From Candidatus Caccocola faecipullorum (GTDB lineage: Bacteria > Synergistota > Synergistia > Synergistales > Synergistaceae), in assembly GCA_018716365.1 (NCBI GenBank), contig DVKA01000151.1:1-13535 (forward strand): a stretch of 13,535 nucleotides of DNA, written 5' to 3'. The notes under the pieces were generated by a model that saw only the letters and a program-made list of their open reading frames with translations, was not told the DNA's origin and made no database searches. This document shows, one piece after another, positions 5,936 through 13,241 of this stretch. Positions within the stretch are counted from its first letter, which is position 1. Each line of letters opens with the position of its first letter. Position numbers and translations under genes: made by a program.

Positions 5936-7168
5936 TCAGCGGCCGCGCGACGCTCTCAGCTTCGCGCTGTGGTAGGCGACGGTGCGCTCCGGCACGCCGA
6001 GCATCCGCCCTATCGCGCCGTTCGTCATGCCTTCGGCGCGAAGTTCCGCAACGCGGGAGCGAAGCTCAGCCACACTCAAAGTTCCGTTCGACGCGGCGGG
6101 ACGCGAAAAGAATACGCTTATCGGATAACAGCGGCCGTTTATCTCGCAGTAAGTGCCGCGCGCGCACCTGTGCAGAGTAGAGGCGTGGAGAGAAAGCGCG
6201 GCGGCGGCTCCCGCATAGGTCATGGGTTTAGGCGGAAGGCTCATATTGATGATTTTCTCGCTCTGCTCCGAAGCGATGTAAAGCGCGCACCTCATGACGG
6301 TGCGGCAGCGCAGCCCCAGGAGTTTGAGCGCCTGCCGCGCTGCGTTCCACTCGCCGCGCATCCACGGATCAGACGGCGCTTCGCCGGATGCAAGGCCGAA
6401 TTCCCCCAAATGGTTCTCTACTACGGGCATATTGTCAGTCAGAAGACGCGGCGAAACTTTTCCGTCCATGACCGTGAATTCCACGTCGGCAGCTACGTAA
6501 TGCGTCCGCGCGAAATTCCTGCCCGGCGCAGGGTCGAGGCCGCGCAGCGTGCGCATCGCATCCGCCATCTGGCTTTCGTCAAAGCCGCGGCCCGCGCCCC
6601 ACTCTGTTATTTTCCCCGCAAGCAGCGCGGCGCGTCCCTCAGTCAGCAGCGTCCATGCCGCGCCCCCCTCAAGCCCCGCGCGGCGCAGCTGTATCAGGAG
6701 CGATTCCGCAAGCCCCGGAGCGAAGAGCCCCGCCGGTTCTACATAATTTTGCAGATTTTCGATAAAACGCCGCGTCTCGGCCAACGTCAGGCCGGAATGT
6801 TCCGCCGCCTGCTCGAACGTACAGTTAAGAAATCCGTCCGCGCCGAGCAGCGAGCTCCAGAAAGCGGCGGGGGCTTTTGAGCTTACGCTGGAGTAGCCCG
6901 GGCACGAACATATCTGAGGATAGAGCGCCGAGTCGAGCGACGGACGCTCCGGCAGGTTTTCGTAGAAATCAGCCTCGCTCTCAATGCGCGCGGAAAAATT
7001 ACGCGGCGGAGCGAACGAAATGAACATATTGCCCTCAGCAAGCTCGCGGCAGGCCGCCGTGAGCTCTGGCAGAGGAGTAAGCAGAAGATTAGCACCGTGG
7101 AAGAGCCACGGGGAGACGGACGGCCGCGGCGCGTTGTAAATGGAGCGAAGAAGTTTCAGCTCATTCAA
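5936..7168 (-). CDS. rpoN: Divergent RNA polymerase sigma-54 factor (RpoN family)
   Basis: A 410-aa sigma-54-type factor, short for the family (usually about 430-500). Region I is recognisable but not Gln-rich: VSPWLFHGANLLL, then PELTAACRELAEGN (18-47). The core-binding part has YVEPAGLFAPGLAESLLIQL (142-161) and TLRGLDPAPGRNF (207-219). The DNA-binding part has LPPKPMTYAGAAAALSLHAS (311-330), followed by a PISVFFSRP block (349-357). The RpoN box, normally ARRTVAKYRE, is PERTVAYHSA (393-402), keeping only the RTVA core. It would pair with the adjacent NtrC-type activator at -24/-12 promoters. Its ATG overlaps the regulator stop by 8 nt (ATGAATGA), so it is the last gene of the signalling operon. 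Whether a second, canonical rpoN exists in the genome is not visible here. Confidence 0.85.
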   Translation of the reverse strand: MNELKLLRSIYNAPRPSVSPWLFHGANLLLTPLPELTAACRELAEGNMFISFAPPRNFSARIESEADFYENLPERPSLDSALYPQICSCPGYSSVSSKAPAAFWSSLLGADGFLNCTFEQAAEHSGLTLAETRRFIENLQNYVEPAGLFAPGLAESLLIQLRRAGLEGGAAWTLLTEGRAALLAGKITEWGAGRGFDESQMADAMRTLRGLDPAPGRNFARTHYVAADVEFTVMDGKVSPRLLTDNMPVVENHLGEFGLASGEAPSDPWMRGEWNAARQALKLLGLRCRTVMRCALYIASEQSEKIINMSLPPKPMTYAGAAAALSLHASTLHRCARGTYCEINGRCYPISVFFSRPAASNGTLSVAELRSRVAELRAEGMTNGAIGRMLGVPERTVAYHSAKLRASRGR

Positions 7169-8510
7169 GGCCGTGCCTCTGCATCCTTCTTATAAGCGAA
7201 AAACGCGAAATCCCAAGCTCCGCGGCGGCCTGCGTCTTATTCCCTCCGCATCTGGCAAGCGCCTCCGTTATGAGACGCCGTTCGACGCCGTCGAGCGTTT
7301 CCCCAAGCGTCGCGCCCATTTCGCGCGTTTCAGCCCCGCCGGCGCGCGGCTGCGCCCCGCATTCAAGCATCTCGGCGGGAAGGTCGGCAAGGCGCACATA
7401 TGGATCTTCGGGGCTGCGCAGAATCAGAATCCGCTCGATTACATTCCGCAGCTCGCGCACGTTGCCAGGCCACGGATAACTCGCAAAGACTTCGCGCACC
7501 TCTTCCGAAAGCTCAGGCGCGCTCTTGTTCATACGCTGCGATATGTTTTCAAGGAAATATGAGGCAAGTTCGACGACGTCGCCGCCCCTTTCGCGCAGCG
7601 GCGGAAGCTTGATCGGGAAGACGGAGATGCGGAAATAGAGGTCCTTGCGGAAACTTCCGTCGCGCACCTTTTTCTCAAGGTCGAGACAGGTCGCGCATAT
7701 CAGCTTGAGATTCACCTTTTTTTCTTTCGTTCCGCCTATCGGGCGCACCGTCCGCTGGTCGATAAAGCGGAAGAGCTTCGCCTGCAAAGAGAGCGGCAGG
7801 TCTCCTATTTCGTCAAGGAACAGCGTTCCGCCTCCCGCCGCCTCGATAAGCCCCGTCTTGTCTGAATCCGCTCCGGTGTACGCGCCTTTCATGTAGCCGA
7901 AGAGCTCCGCTTCGAGCAGCGCCTCCGGTATGGCGGAACAGTTGACCGCTACAAATTCGCCTTTGCACTTCGACGCGCTGTGAAGCATACGCGCCGCGAC
8001 CTCCTTGCCCGTGCCGCTTTCTCCCGTCAGAAGCACCGTCGTGTCCTGATATGGAGCGACCTTGAGCAGCGCTTCGGTTACCTCCATCATTGCAGGGGAA
8101 GAGCCGAGCAGATTGCTGTCGCAGTAGGCGGGCGCACTGCGGTTTCGGAAGCGTATCGACTCAAAGGCGTGCTCCGCCATATTCATAGCGGCGTCGAGCG
8201 GAAAAGGCTTGTCTAGGTAGTTGTACGCTCCCTGCCTGATAGCCCTGACGATGAGGTTGGAATCACCGAAGGCCGTCATCATAATCACCTTGCACCGCGG
8301 CGCGGCCTTCAGGACAGCCGGCAGCGCGTCGATGCCGCTGCCGTCCGGCAGGCACTGGTCCAGAAATATCAGCGAAGGTATGGAACAGTTCAGCGCGTCG
8401 TAAAGCTCGCCCACGCTCGCCATACATTCGACGCTGTGGCCCCTGCGTTCAAAGGCCCTCTTCAGTCCGTTAGCCAAATTCGTTTCGTCGTCCACTATCC
8501 AAACGCTCAT
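7161..8510 (-). CDS. NtrC-family sigma-54-dependent response regulator
   Basis: A 449-aa three-domain activator. Receiver (1-120): acidic pair D7-D8, phosphoacceptor D51 in FLDQCLPDGSG, T79 and K101 in LDKPFP. AAA+ domain (about 132-365): Walker A GESGTGKE (163-170), sigma-54 contact loop GAYTGA (209-214, Tyr in place of the usual Phe of GAFTGA), Walker B GGTLFLDEIGD (227-237), and DLYFRISVFPIKLPPLRER (290-308) with candidate arginine fingers. Fis-type helix-turn-helix: GGNKTQAAAELGISRFSLIR (422-441). All parts needed for an ATP-driven, phosphorylation-controlled activator are present. Its ATG overlaps the kinase stop as ATGA (8507-8510) and its stop overlaps rpoN, so kinase, regulator and sigma factor are translationally coupled. 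The likely target is the dyad cluster at 5776-5833 (inference). Confidence 0.95.
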   Translation of the reverse strand: MSVWIVDDETNLANGLKRAFERRGHSVECMASVGELYDALNCSIPSLIFLDQCLPDGSGIDALPAVLKAAPRCKVIMMTAFGDSNLIVRAIRQGAYNYLDKPFPLDAAMNMAEHAFESIRFRNRSAPAYCDSNLLGSSPAMMEVTEALLKVAPYQDTTVLLTGESGTGKEVAARMLHSASKCKGEFVAVNCSAIPEALLEAELFGYMKGAYTGADSDKTGLIEAAGGGTLFLDEIGDLPLSLQAKLFRFIDQRTVRPIGGTKEKKVNLKLICATCLDLEKKVRDGSFRKDLYFRISVFPIKLPPLRERGGDVVELASYFLENISQRMNKSAPELSEEVREVFASYPWPGNVRELRNVIERILILRSPEDPYVRLADLPAEMLECGAQPRAGGAETREMGATLGETLDGVERRLITEALARCGGNKTQAAAELGISRFSLIRRMQRHGLE

Positions 8511-9808
8511 TTTTCCACACTCCGTTCCGCAAGCGTCAAATATACTCTGAATGTCGCGCCGCCGGCCCCATTCTCAAGCGACAGCTCGCCGCCCAAACTC
8601 TCTGTAATCCTTTGAACTATGCTGAGGCCGAGCCCCGTGCCCTCTTTTTTCGTGGTGAAGAAGGGGTCGAATATTCTGTGCTCGATGCTGGGAGGGACGC
8701 CGCCGCCCGTGTCCGATACCGTTATAACGCCGCGTACTCCGCTTCGGGCCGCGCTTTGAGAACGCCCTACCGATATGGAAAGCATCCCGCCGCGCCCCGC
8801 CGCCTGAATCGCGTTGAGCGCAAGGTTCATGACGACCTGGCGCAGCGCTTCTCCGTCGGCCATCACCGTAACGTCCGGCTCCTCGCATTTGAGGACTAGG
8901 CGGACGCCCTGTTTCTGCGCCTGAGGGCCTATCATCGATCCCGCCCATGGGAGAATGTCGTCGAGTTTCGTCGGATTCACCACCGCCGGACGCGGCCTGA
9001 CGAACGACAAAAGCTGCACGACTATGTTGTTCAGCCTGTCCATCTCCTCGCAGAGCGCATTTATCTGATCCCCGGCGTCGCGTATATCCTCTCCGCGGAA
9101 ATCTCCGGCTCCAATCCTTTCGATCTCGTCGCGCAGCAGGTCCGCCTGTATCCTCATGCTCGCCAACGGATTGCGTATCTCGTGCGAGAGGCCGGACATC
9201 ATCTCTCCGAGGGCCGCGAGTCTGTCCATCCTGCTGAGCTGGCGCTGCACGTCGCGCCAGCGGGCAAGCTGTTCCGACATATCGTTAAAACTGTCGATGA
9301 GCTCAGAGAATTCCGAAGGCGAAAAAACTGACTGCGGCACGCGGACGGACTTCCCCGCCGCTATTTCCCGGCACATCCATGTAAGCCGCCTCAAAGGCCG
9401 CGTCAGCACATAGGAAAGAAAAACTGCAAGCTCGACGGCGACGATGAGGCCGAGTATCCCGACAAGTATAAGATAACGCTCCTCCTCAACCATATCCGCG
9501 TAAATCTCTTCATAATCTATGACGAAGCCGTAGACGCGCCCGCCGCTTGTGAGGCGCATCTCCGCCTCCTCGCCTTCGCCGCACGGACGCCAGTAAGGAC
9601 CCAGCTCCTCCTCCGCCGCGGCGGCGGAATATTCAAGCCGGTAAAGGCTGAGCATACGCTCCGCCCTCTCAGCAGTACGCTCGGCCTCTTCAAGTTTCCG
9701 CATATAGCTCTGGTTGAGCCGCGTCCCGAGAATAAGGACGGCGGTCGAGAGAGCGACGAGCAGAAACATCCATTTCATGAAACTTTCAAGACTTACGGCC
9801 CTACGCAT
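8507..9808 (-). CDS. Membrane sensor histidine kinase (HAMP-HisKA-HATPase)
   Basis: A 433-aa inner-membrane kinase, cognate to the next gene. TM1 is about 11-28, an external segment of about 80 residues follows (30-111, very Glu-rich and with coiled-coil character at 36-66), and TM2 is about 112-134. A HAMP-like linker spans about 135-187. The phosphoacceptor is H209 in SHEIRNPL (208-215). The ATPase has the N box NLALNAIQAAG (328-338), G1 DTGGG (366-370), FDPFFTTK (380-387) and G2 GTGLGLS (390-396). The external domain is small for a Cache/PAS ligand pocket, which leaves room for the co-encoded symporter to supply the signal (inference). It overlaps the symporter stop by 8 nt and the regulator start by 4 nt. 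Confidence 0.95.
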   Translation of the reverse strand: MRRAVSLESFMKWMFLLVALSTAVLILGTRLNQSYMRKLEEAERTAERAERMLSLYRLEYSAAAAEEELGPYWRPCGEGEEAEMRLTSGGRVYGFVIDYEEIYADMVEEERYLILVGILGLIVAVELAVFLSYVLTRPLRRLTWMCREIAAGKSVRVPQSVFSPSEFSELIDSFNDMSEQLARWRDVQRQLSRMDRLAALGEMMSGLSHEIRNPLASMRIQADLLRDEIERIGAGDFRGEDIRDAGDQINALCEEMDRLNNIVVQLLSFVRPRPAVVNPTKLDDILPWAGSMIGPQAQKQGVRLVLKCEEPDVTVMADGEALRQVVMNLALNAIQAAGRGGMLSISVGRSQSAARSGVRGVITVSDTGGGVPPSIEHRIFDPFFTTKKEGTGLGLSIVQRITESLGGELSLENGAGGATFRVYLTLAERSVEK

Positions 9809-11201
9809 GGCGTCCTCCCAAGGCTCGCTTTACCGCAAAAACAATACCTTCGGCCAACATCACGTAAAGCATCGCGTACTCCGGCTCGACGCTGAAAATG
9901 ACGACCAGAAGCAGCTGCGCCGATACTGCGCACAGCAGTACATGAAACAGAATATCTCGCGCGACAAGCTTCGGAGTGAACAGCGGATAGAAGAACAATA
10001 TGGCTACGAGCGTCCAGCTTATAGTGCCCAGGCTGATATATCCCGGCAGCCCGGCGTTGCCGAGAAAAAGCGCCGCGGAGGCGATTACGGTCACAGCTAT
10101 ACGGTTCGCCAGCAGGAAACGTTCCCCTCCGAACGGCGAACCGTCGCCGACGCGCTTCATAGGCAGCAGATCGTAGCAGAGCGAGCAGGCGGCGAGAAGA
10201 AGCTGCGAATTGGCGGTGCTCACCGCCGATGCAATTACACAGATAAGCAGCAGCATCGCGGCGAAAGGAGGAAGAAACTGCCCCAGCGTAGCAAAAGCGA
10301 GCGTCTCTTCAATATTTCCTATAAGCGGATGCTCCGTTCTGCACGCCATGACGAAGAACGTGACGCACAGGTAAACCCAGCCGATTATATATGGAGCTAT
10401 GGAGAGCAGGCGAAAAGTTTCTTTTTTGCTGCGGCAGGCGATTATCCTTATCGCGTACTGGGGATTGCCGGCGACGCCGAGCCCCCACGCCAGCATTATC
10501 ACCGTGCCTGACAGCGCGCCGGAGAGAGAAAGGCCTTCCGCGGCAAAACGTTCCCCCTCTGCGCTCAGTATCCCGGCGGCTGCGGAAAGGCTGAATCCGC
10601 CTGGCACGGCGAACCACGCCGCCGCGCTGACGCCCGCTACGATAAGAAGCAGATTCAGCGTGTCGCTTCGCACTACCGACGGATACCCCCCGAAAGTCGT
10701 GTAAAGGACGAAAAGATAAATCAGCGACGTCGACGCAAACCCCTGCGGGATCTCAAGCATATACGACACTATGACGCCGAAAGCGCGGAACTGTATGACG
10801 AGATATATAGTGTATAGAAAAACCATCGCGGCGGCTGCAAGCTTCCTCACGCGCACGTCGCCGTAAGTTTTTTCCAGCCACTCCGGCAGAGATACGACCC
10901 TCGCGCGGCGAAGCCGCCCGACTATAAACGGGAACAGCAGAAAGCCGAGCATCCATCCGTTCACCGAAGCCCAGAAGGCGATATATCCCTCGCGGTAATA
11001 CCACATACTGAAACCTACGAGCGACAGCGGGCTTATCCAAGTCGCGCAGAAAGTTCCGACCGTAGGCCAAAGCGGCACGCCGCGCCGCCCTATGTAAAAC
11101 GACCGCAGGCTCTCTCGCTGCGGGAACGACTGTCCGGTAAGCAGGATTATCGAAATCGTATAGACGGCGAAAGCAGCGAGGTAATAGGCAAGAGCGGGCA
11201 T
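9801..11201 (-). CDS. Sodium:solute symporter (SSS/SLC5 family)
   Basis: A 466-aa polytopic inner-membrane protein with about 12-13 helices. SSS hallmarks are FYIGRRGVPLWPTVGT (35-50), GGYPSVVRSDTLN (171-183, the family's GG...V..D stretch), GNPQYAIRI (245-253) and SAVSTANSQLL (325-335), whose Ser328-Thr329 lie where the family's Na2-site Ser/Thr are found. It therefore probably couples uptake to Na+. The substrate is not readable; the context suggests an amino acid or pyroglutamate-like acid. Its overlap with a histidine kinase recalls CbrA, in which an SSS domain is fused to the kinase. ATG 11201 has AAGGAGG ten bases upstream; the stop TAG lies inside the kinase start region. Confidence 0.93.
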   Translation of the reverse strand: MPALAYYLAAFAVYTISIILLTGQSFPQRESLRSFYIGRRGVPLWPTVGTFCATWISPLSLVGFSMWYYREGYIAFWASVNGWMLGFLLFPFIVGRLRRARVVSLPEWLEKTYGDVRVRKLAAAAMVFLYTIYLVIQFRAFGVIVSYMLEIPQGFASTSLIYLFVLYTTFGGYPSVVRSDTLNLLLIVAGVSAAAWFAVPGGFSLSAAAGILSAEGERFAAEGLSLSGALSGTVIMLAWGLGVAGNPQYAIRIIACRSKKETFRLLSIAPYIIGWVYLCVTFFVMACRTEHPLIGNIEETLAFATLGQFLPPFAAMLLLICVIASAVSTANSQLLLAACSLCYDLLPMKRVGDGSPFGGERFLLANRIAVTVIASAALFLGNAGLPGYISLGTISWTLVAILFFYPLFTPKLVARDILFHVLLCAVSAQLLLVVIFSVEPEYAMLYVMLAEGIVFAVKRALGGRHA

Positions 11202-11202
11202 C

Positions 11203-11298
11203 TCAGCGGCGCCTCCTTGACGATACGAAACGCACGACGCACCCCGGCGCTATCACCAGTATAAAAAACACTAACCAAATGACCGAGCTGATTCTCAT
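11203..11298 (-). CDS. 31-aa single-span membrane micropeptide upstream of the symporter
   Basis: A short ORF: ATG at 11298, TGA at 11203-11205, one base before the symporter ATG. The predicted peptide starts MRISSV, has one hydrophobic helix of about 18 residues (WLVFFILVIAPGCVVRFV, 7-24) and ends in SSRRRR. This is the layout of small accessory subunits found next to SSS and NSS symporters. The symporter SD lies inside its last codons, so translation would be coupled. Upstream, AAGGGA is rather far from the ATG, so initiation evidence is moderate. I do not recognise a named family. Confidence 0.55.
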   Translation of the reverse strand: MRISSVIWLVFFILVIAPGCVVRFVSSRRRR

Positions 11299-11361
11299 AC
11301 CATCGCCGTCCCTTCGGCCGCCGCGCAAATTTTCAGAGCTGTCGTTTTACCGTGTCGCTAT

Positions 11362-11370
11362 ATTATACCA
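11362..11370 (-). promoter_or_regulatory. Extended -10 promoter of the symporter/kinase/regulator/rpoN operon
   Basis: On the - strand TGGTATAAT reads as a perfect extended -10 (TGN plus TATAAT, 11367-11362). No good -35 exists at 17 bp (TGTTTT). A start near 11355 gives a leader of about 57 nt to the micropeptide ATG. No sigma-54 element is seen here, so the operon is probably made by the housekeeping sigma factor. Confidence 0.6.
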
Positions 11371-11413
11371 TTTGCCGAAACTAGAAAACAGCGGCGAAGC
11401 GGCCGGGCAGCCT

Positions 11414-11444
11414 TTGGCAAAAGTGGAAGCGCGTGTAGTATAAT
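11414..11444 (+). promoter_or_regulatory. Promoter of the 62-aa orphan gene
   Basis: A perfect TATAAT lies at 11439-11444. TTGGCA at 11414-11419 matches five of six -35 bases but with a 19-bp spacer. The start would be near 11451. It diverges from the symporter-operon promoter, whose -10 lies about 72 bp away. Confidence 0.55.
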
Positions 11445-11478
11445 CTAACGGTACAAGACGAATGTTGGAGGCGGCGTA

Positions 11479-11667
11479 ATGGCGAAACAGCAGCCAGAGG
11501 GCGTATATCTTTACATAAACGACAGCGGAGAGAGATTCATCACAATCGTCGACGCCTTCGGCATCGCGAATATGCTGCCGTGGATGCAGCCGGGCCAGAC
11601 CGACAACATCATCGAAAAAAGCTGGAACCTCACCGGCGACTTTATAAGGCTGAAAATTTCAGACTGA
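11479..11667 (+). CDS. Hypothetical small acidic protein, 62 aa
   Basis: I do not recognise this family. The reading frame is well supported: GGAGG at 11467-11471 lies 7 nt before ATG, a promoter precedes it, and a strong terminator follows. The protein is soluble, with no signal or membrane segment. It has a Tyr-rich beta-like start (GVYLYINDSGERFITIVDAFG, residues 8-28, split here as GVYLYIND and SGERFITIVDAFG), a middle MLPWMQPGQTD (32-42) and an end SWNLTGDFIRLKISD (48-62). It is monocistronic and convergent with pgi. The function is unknown. Confidence 0.75.
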   Translation: MAKQQPEGVYLYINDSGERFITIVDAFGIANMLPWMQPGQTDNIIEKSWNLTGDFIRLKISD

Positions 11668-11689
11668 TCTGCGAATCTTTATGAAGCAT

Positions 11690-11733
11690 AAACAGAGCCG
11701 CGCGGCTGCAAACGTCCGCGCGGCTCTGTTTTT
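11690..11733. terminator. Strong intrinsic terminator between the orphan gene and pgi
   Basis: Arms 11691-11705 and 11716-11730 are exact 15-bp complements (16 bp counting A11690-T11731) around a 10-nt loop, followed on the + strand by TTTTTA. It lies 23 nt after the orphan stop and about 30 nt after the pgi stop. On the - strand CTGTTTATG follows, so it may serve pgi too, less efficiently. Confidence 0.88.
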
Positions 11734-11762
11734 ATACCTGAACAGCAGTCTCTGAGAAAAAC

Positions 11763-13115
11763 TTAAAAAGCCTCGACGCTGTCGGCTGCTATCTTGCCGA
11801 ACCACTCGCCCACTTCTTCGGCGTCTTTTTCGTAACCGGCGCGGCCCATAAGGCCGTAGGTGTATTTTTTGCCCTGTTCTACTCCCGGCTGGTCGAAGGG
11901 GTTGATGCCCATCATGCGGCCTGTGAGCGCCGTCAGGTATTCATAGAAGAATACGAGCGCGCCGACCGTCTCTTCGTCGAGCTTTTCGAGCTCTATCCAC
12001 ATGAGAGGATGGCCGGACTTGACGATGGCTGCGGCTGTGCTCTTCGCTTCAAGGTTTAGCATCGCGCCTATGCCCTGGCCGTTGAGGTACTCGAGCGGCT
12101 TGAGCGCCTCGTGGCCGATGTTCGGGACGACGGCTTCGGGGCCGTGGTCTTTGAGGCTGATGAGCGTGAAGAATTTATCGTCGGGGCCTTCAGTGTAGAG
12201 CTGCACCTGCGAGTGCTGGTCGATCGAACCGAGCGCGCGGACTGGCGTCGTGCCCTGCCCCTCTTTGCCGAGGCTCTCGGCCCAGAGCTGCGCGTACCAT
12301 TCAGCGAAGTACGCCATTTTGCTCGAATACGGCATGAGGACGGACATGGGGCGGTGTTCGCCGGCGTGCATCATATGCAGCGCGGCGAGGCGCATAGCGG
12401 GGTTTTTGTCGAAGTCCGTCTCTTTGGAGACGAACTCCCTCATCGCCGCCGCGCCGCGAAGCAGCGCCGCCGCGTCTATGCCGAGCGCCGCCGCCGTGAC
12501 GAGTCCGGCCGGGCAAAGAACTGAGTAGCGTCCGCCGACTGAGGCAGGAAGCTCCATTACACGGCAGTCGGAATCTTTTGCAAAGGCGCGGAAAATCCCC
12601 TTCTCCGGGTCAGTGATTACAAGGATGTCTTTATCGCTCTGCCCCTTCTTGAGCATTTCGTCGCGGTACCAGAGGAACTGCGTCATCGTCTCGGCCGTCG
12701 AGCCGGACTTGCTTACGCCGACGAGCGCGATTTTTTCACCCTTAACGCGCTCCCATATCGAGCGCGTCTTGTCCGGGTCTGGGTTGTCCGCGAGATAGAA
12801 TTTCGGTTTCGCTTCGGTCTCGTTGTAAAAGCCATCGAGCAGCGCCTGGTTGAGCATGAGGTTGCCGAGCGCCGAGCCTCCTATGCCGACCTGTATCACG
12901 CTGTCGTAGCCGCGCAGCCACTCCGCAGTCTCCGCGACCTGCGCCGTGGAACAATCCGGCAGAGCCATCCAGCCGTGCCCTTCTGTGTCAAACGGCGTCG
13001 TGTTGATCCAGCGCTGCGCTTCGAGCGCGGCGTCTACGTACTTCGCGCGCAGCGCGCATGAGTCGAGAGCGCTCCTGCCGAACGCCGCGCCGAAGGAGAA
13101 TGAAACTTTATTCAT
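11763..13115 (-). CDS. pgi: Glucose-6-phosphate isomerase
   Basis: A 450-aa cytoplasmic enzyme of the short bacterial PGI type, interconverting glucose-6-phosphate and fructose-6-phosphate in glycolysis/gluconeogenesis. Visible motifs are the SIS-fold sugar-phosphate site VGIGGSALG (76-84) and KSGST (136-140), GGRYS of signature 1 (194-198), catalytic Glu280 in AESLGKEG, His301 in GSIDQHSQVQ, and signature 2 NPFDQPGVEQGKK (405-417) with catalytic Lys416. It appears complete. ATG 13115 is preceded by GGTGAT five bases away, plus a more distant AGAGG. The gene is monocistronic or weakly linked to the upstream glutaredoxin. Confidence 0.97.
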   Translation of the reverse strand: MNKVSFSFGAAFGRSALDSCALRAKYVDAALEAQRWINTTPFDTEGHGWMALPDCSTAQVAETAEWLRGYDSVIQVGIGGSALGNLMLNQALLDGFYNETEAKPKFYLADNPDPDKTRSIWERVKGEKIALVGVSKSGSTAETMTQFLWYRDEMLKKGQSDKDILVITDPEKGIFRAFAKDSDCRVMELPASVGGRYSVLCPAGLVTAAALGIDAAALLRGAAAMREFVSKETDFDKNPAMRLAALHMMHAGEHRPMSVLMPYSSKMAYFAEWYAQLWAESLGKEGQGTTPVRALGSIDQHSQVQLYTEGPDDKFFTLISLKDHGPEAVVPNIGHEALKPLEYLNGQGIGAMLNLEAKSTAAAIVKSGHPLMWIELEKLDEETVGALVFFYEYLTALTGRMMGINPFDQPGVEQGKKYTYGLMGRAGYEKDAEEVGEWFGKIAADSVEAF

Positions 13116-13166
13116 CGATAATCACCGGCCTCTTTCCGTTTTATATTTTTTCATAAGACAACAAAC

Positions 13167-13192
13167 GGCGGCGCGTCAAACGCCGCGCCGCC
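13167..13192 (-). terminator. GC-rich hairpin after the glutaredoxin gene
   Basis: Arms 13167-13175 and 13184-13192 are exact 9-bp GC-only complements around an 8-nt loop. On the - strand GTTTGTTGTCTTATG follows, loosely T-rich. It probably ends the glutaredoxin transcript. The pgi -10 box lies directly beside it, so the pgi start may fall inside the stem. Confidence 0.55.
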
Positions 13193-13195
13193 AAT

Positions 13196-13201
13196 ATTAT
13201 A
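13196..13201 (-). promoter_or_regulatory. -10 box of pgi
   Basis: A perfect TATAAT on the - strand in the context GTGTATAATATT, almost the same as the EamA promoter (GTGTATAATATC). No -35 is seen. The predicted start near 13189 gives a leader of about 74 nt. Confidence 0.45.
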
Positions 13202-13241
13202 CACTATTCTGATTTTTTCACGCGCGATCCGCGCTAAGCGG

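Noticed and set aside
5969..6880. 303-codon + strand ORF opposite rpoN
   Set aside because: Composition-driven shadow (Arg/Ala-rich, no family features) on the complement of a recognisable RpoN; no SD or promoter.
9714..10511. 265-codon + strand ORF opposite kinase and symporter
   Set aside because: Crosses two well-supported genes on the other strand and has low-complexity basic composition with no recognisable domain.
11367..11380. CGGCAAA on the - strand upstream of the symporter operon as a -24 element
   Set aside because: No GC falls 10 bp downstream; the site is the spacer of an extended -10 promoter.
11414..11430. Possible sigma-54 site TTGGCA...AGC before the orphan gene
   Set aside because: GG-to-GC spacing is 11 bp, not 10, and TTGC is absent; a perfect TATAAT nearby explains the promoter better.
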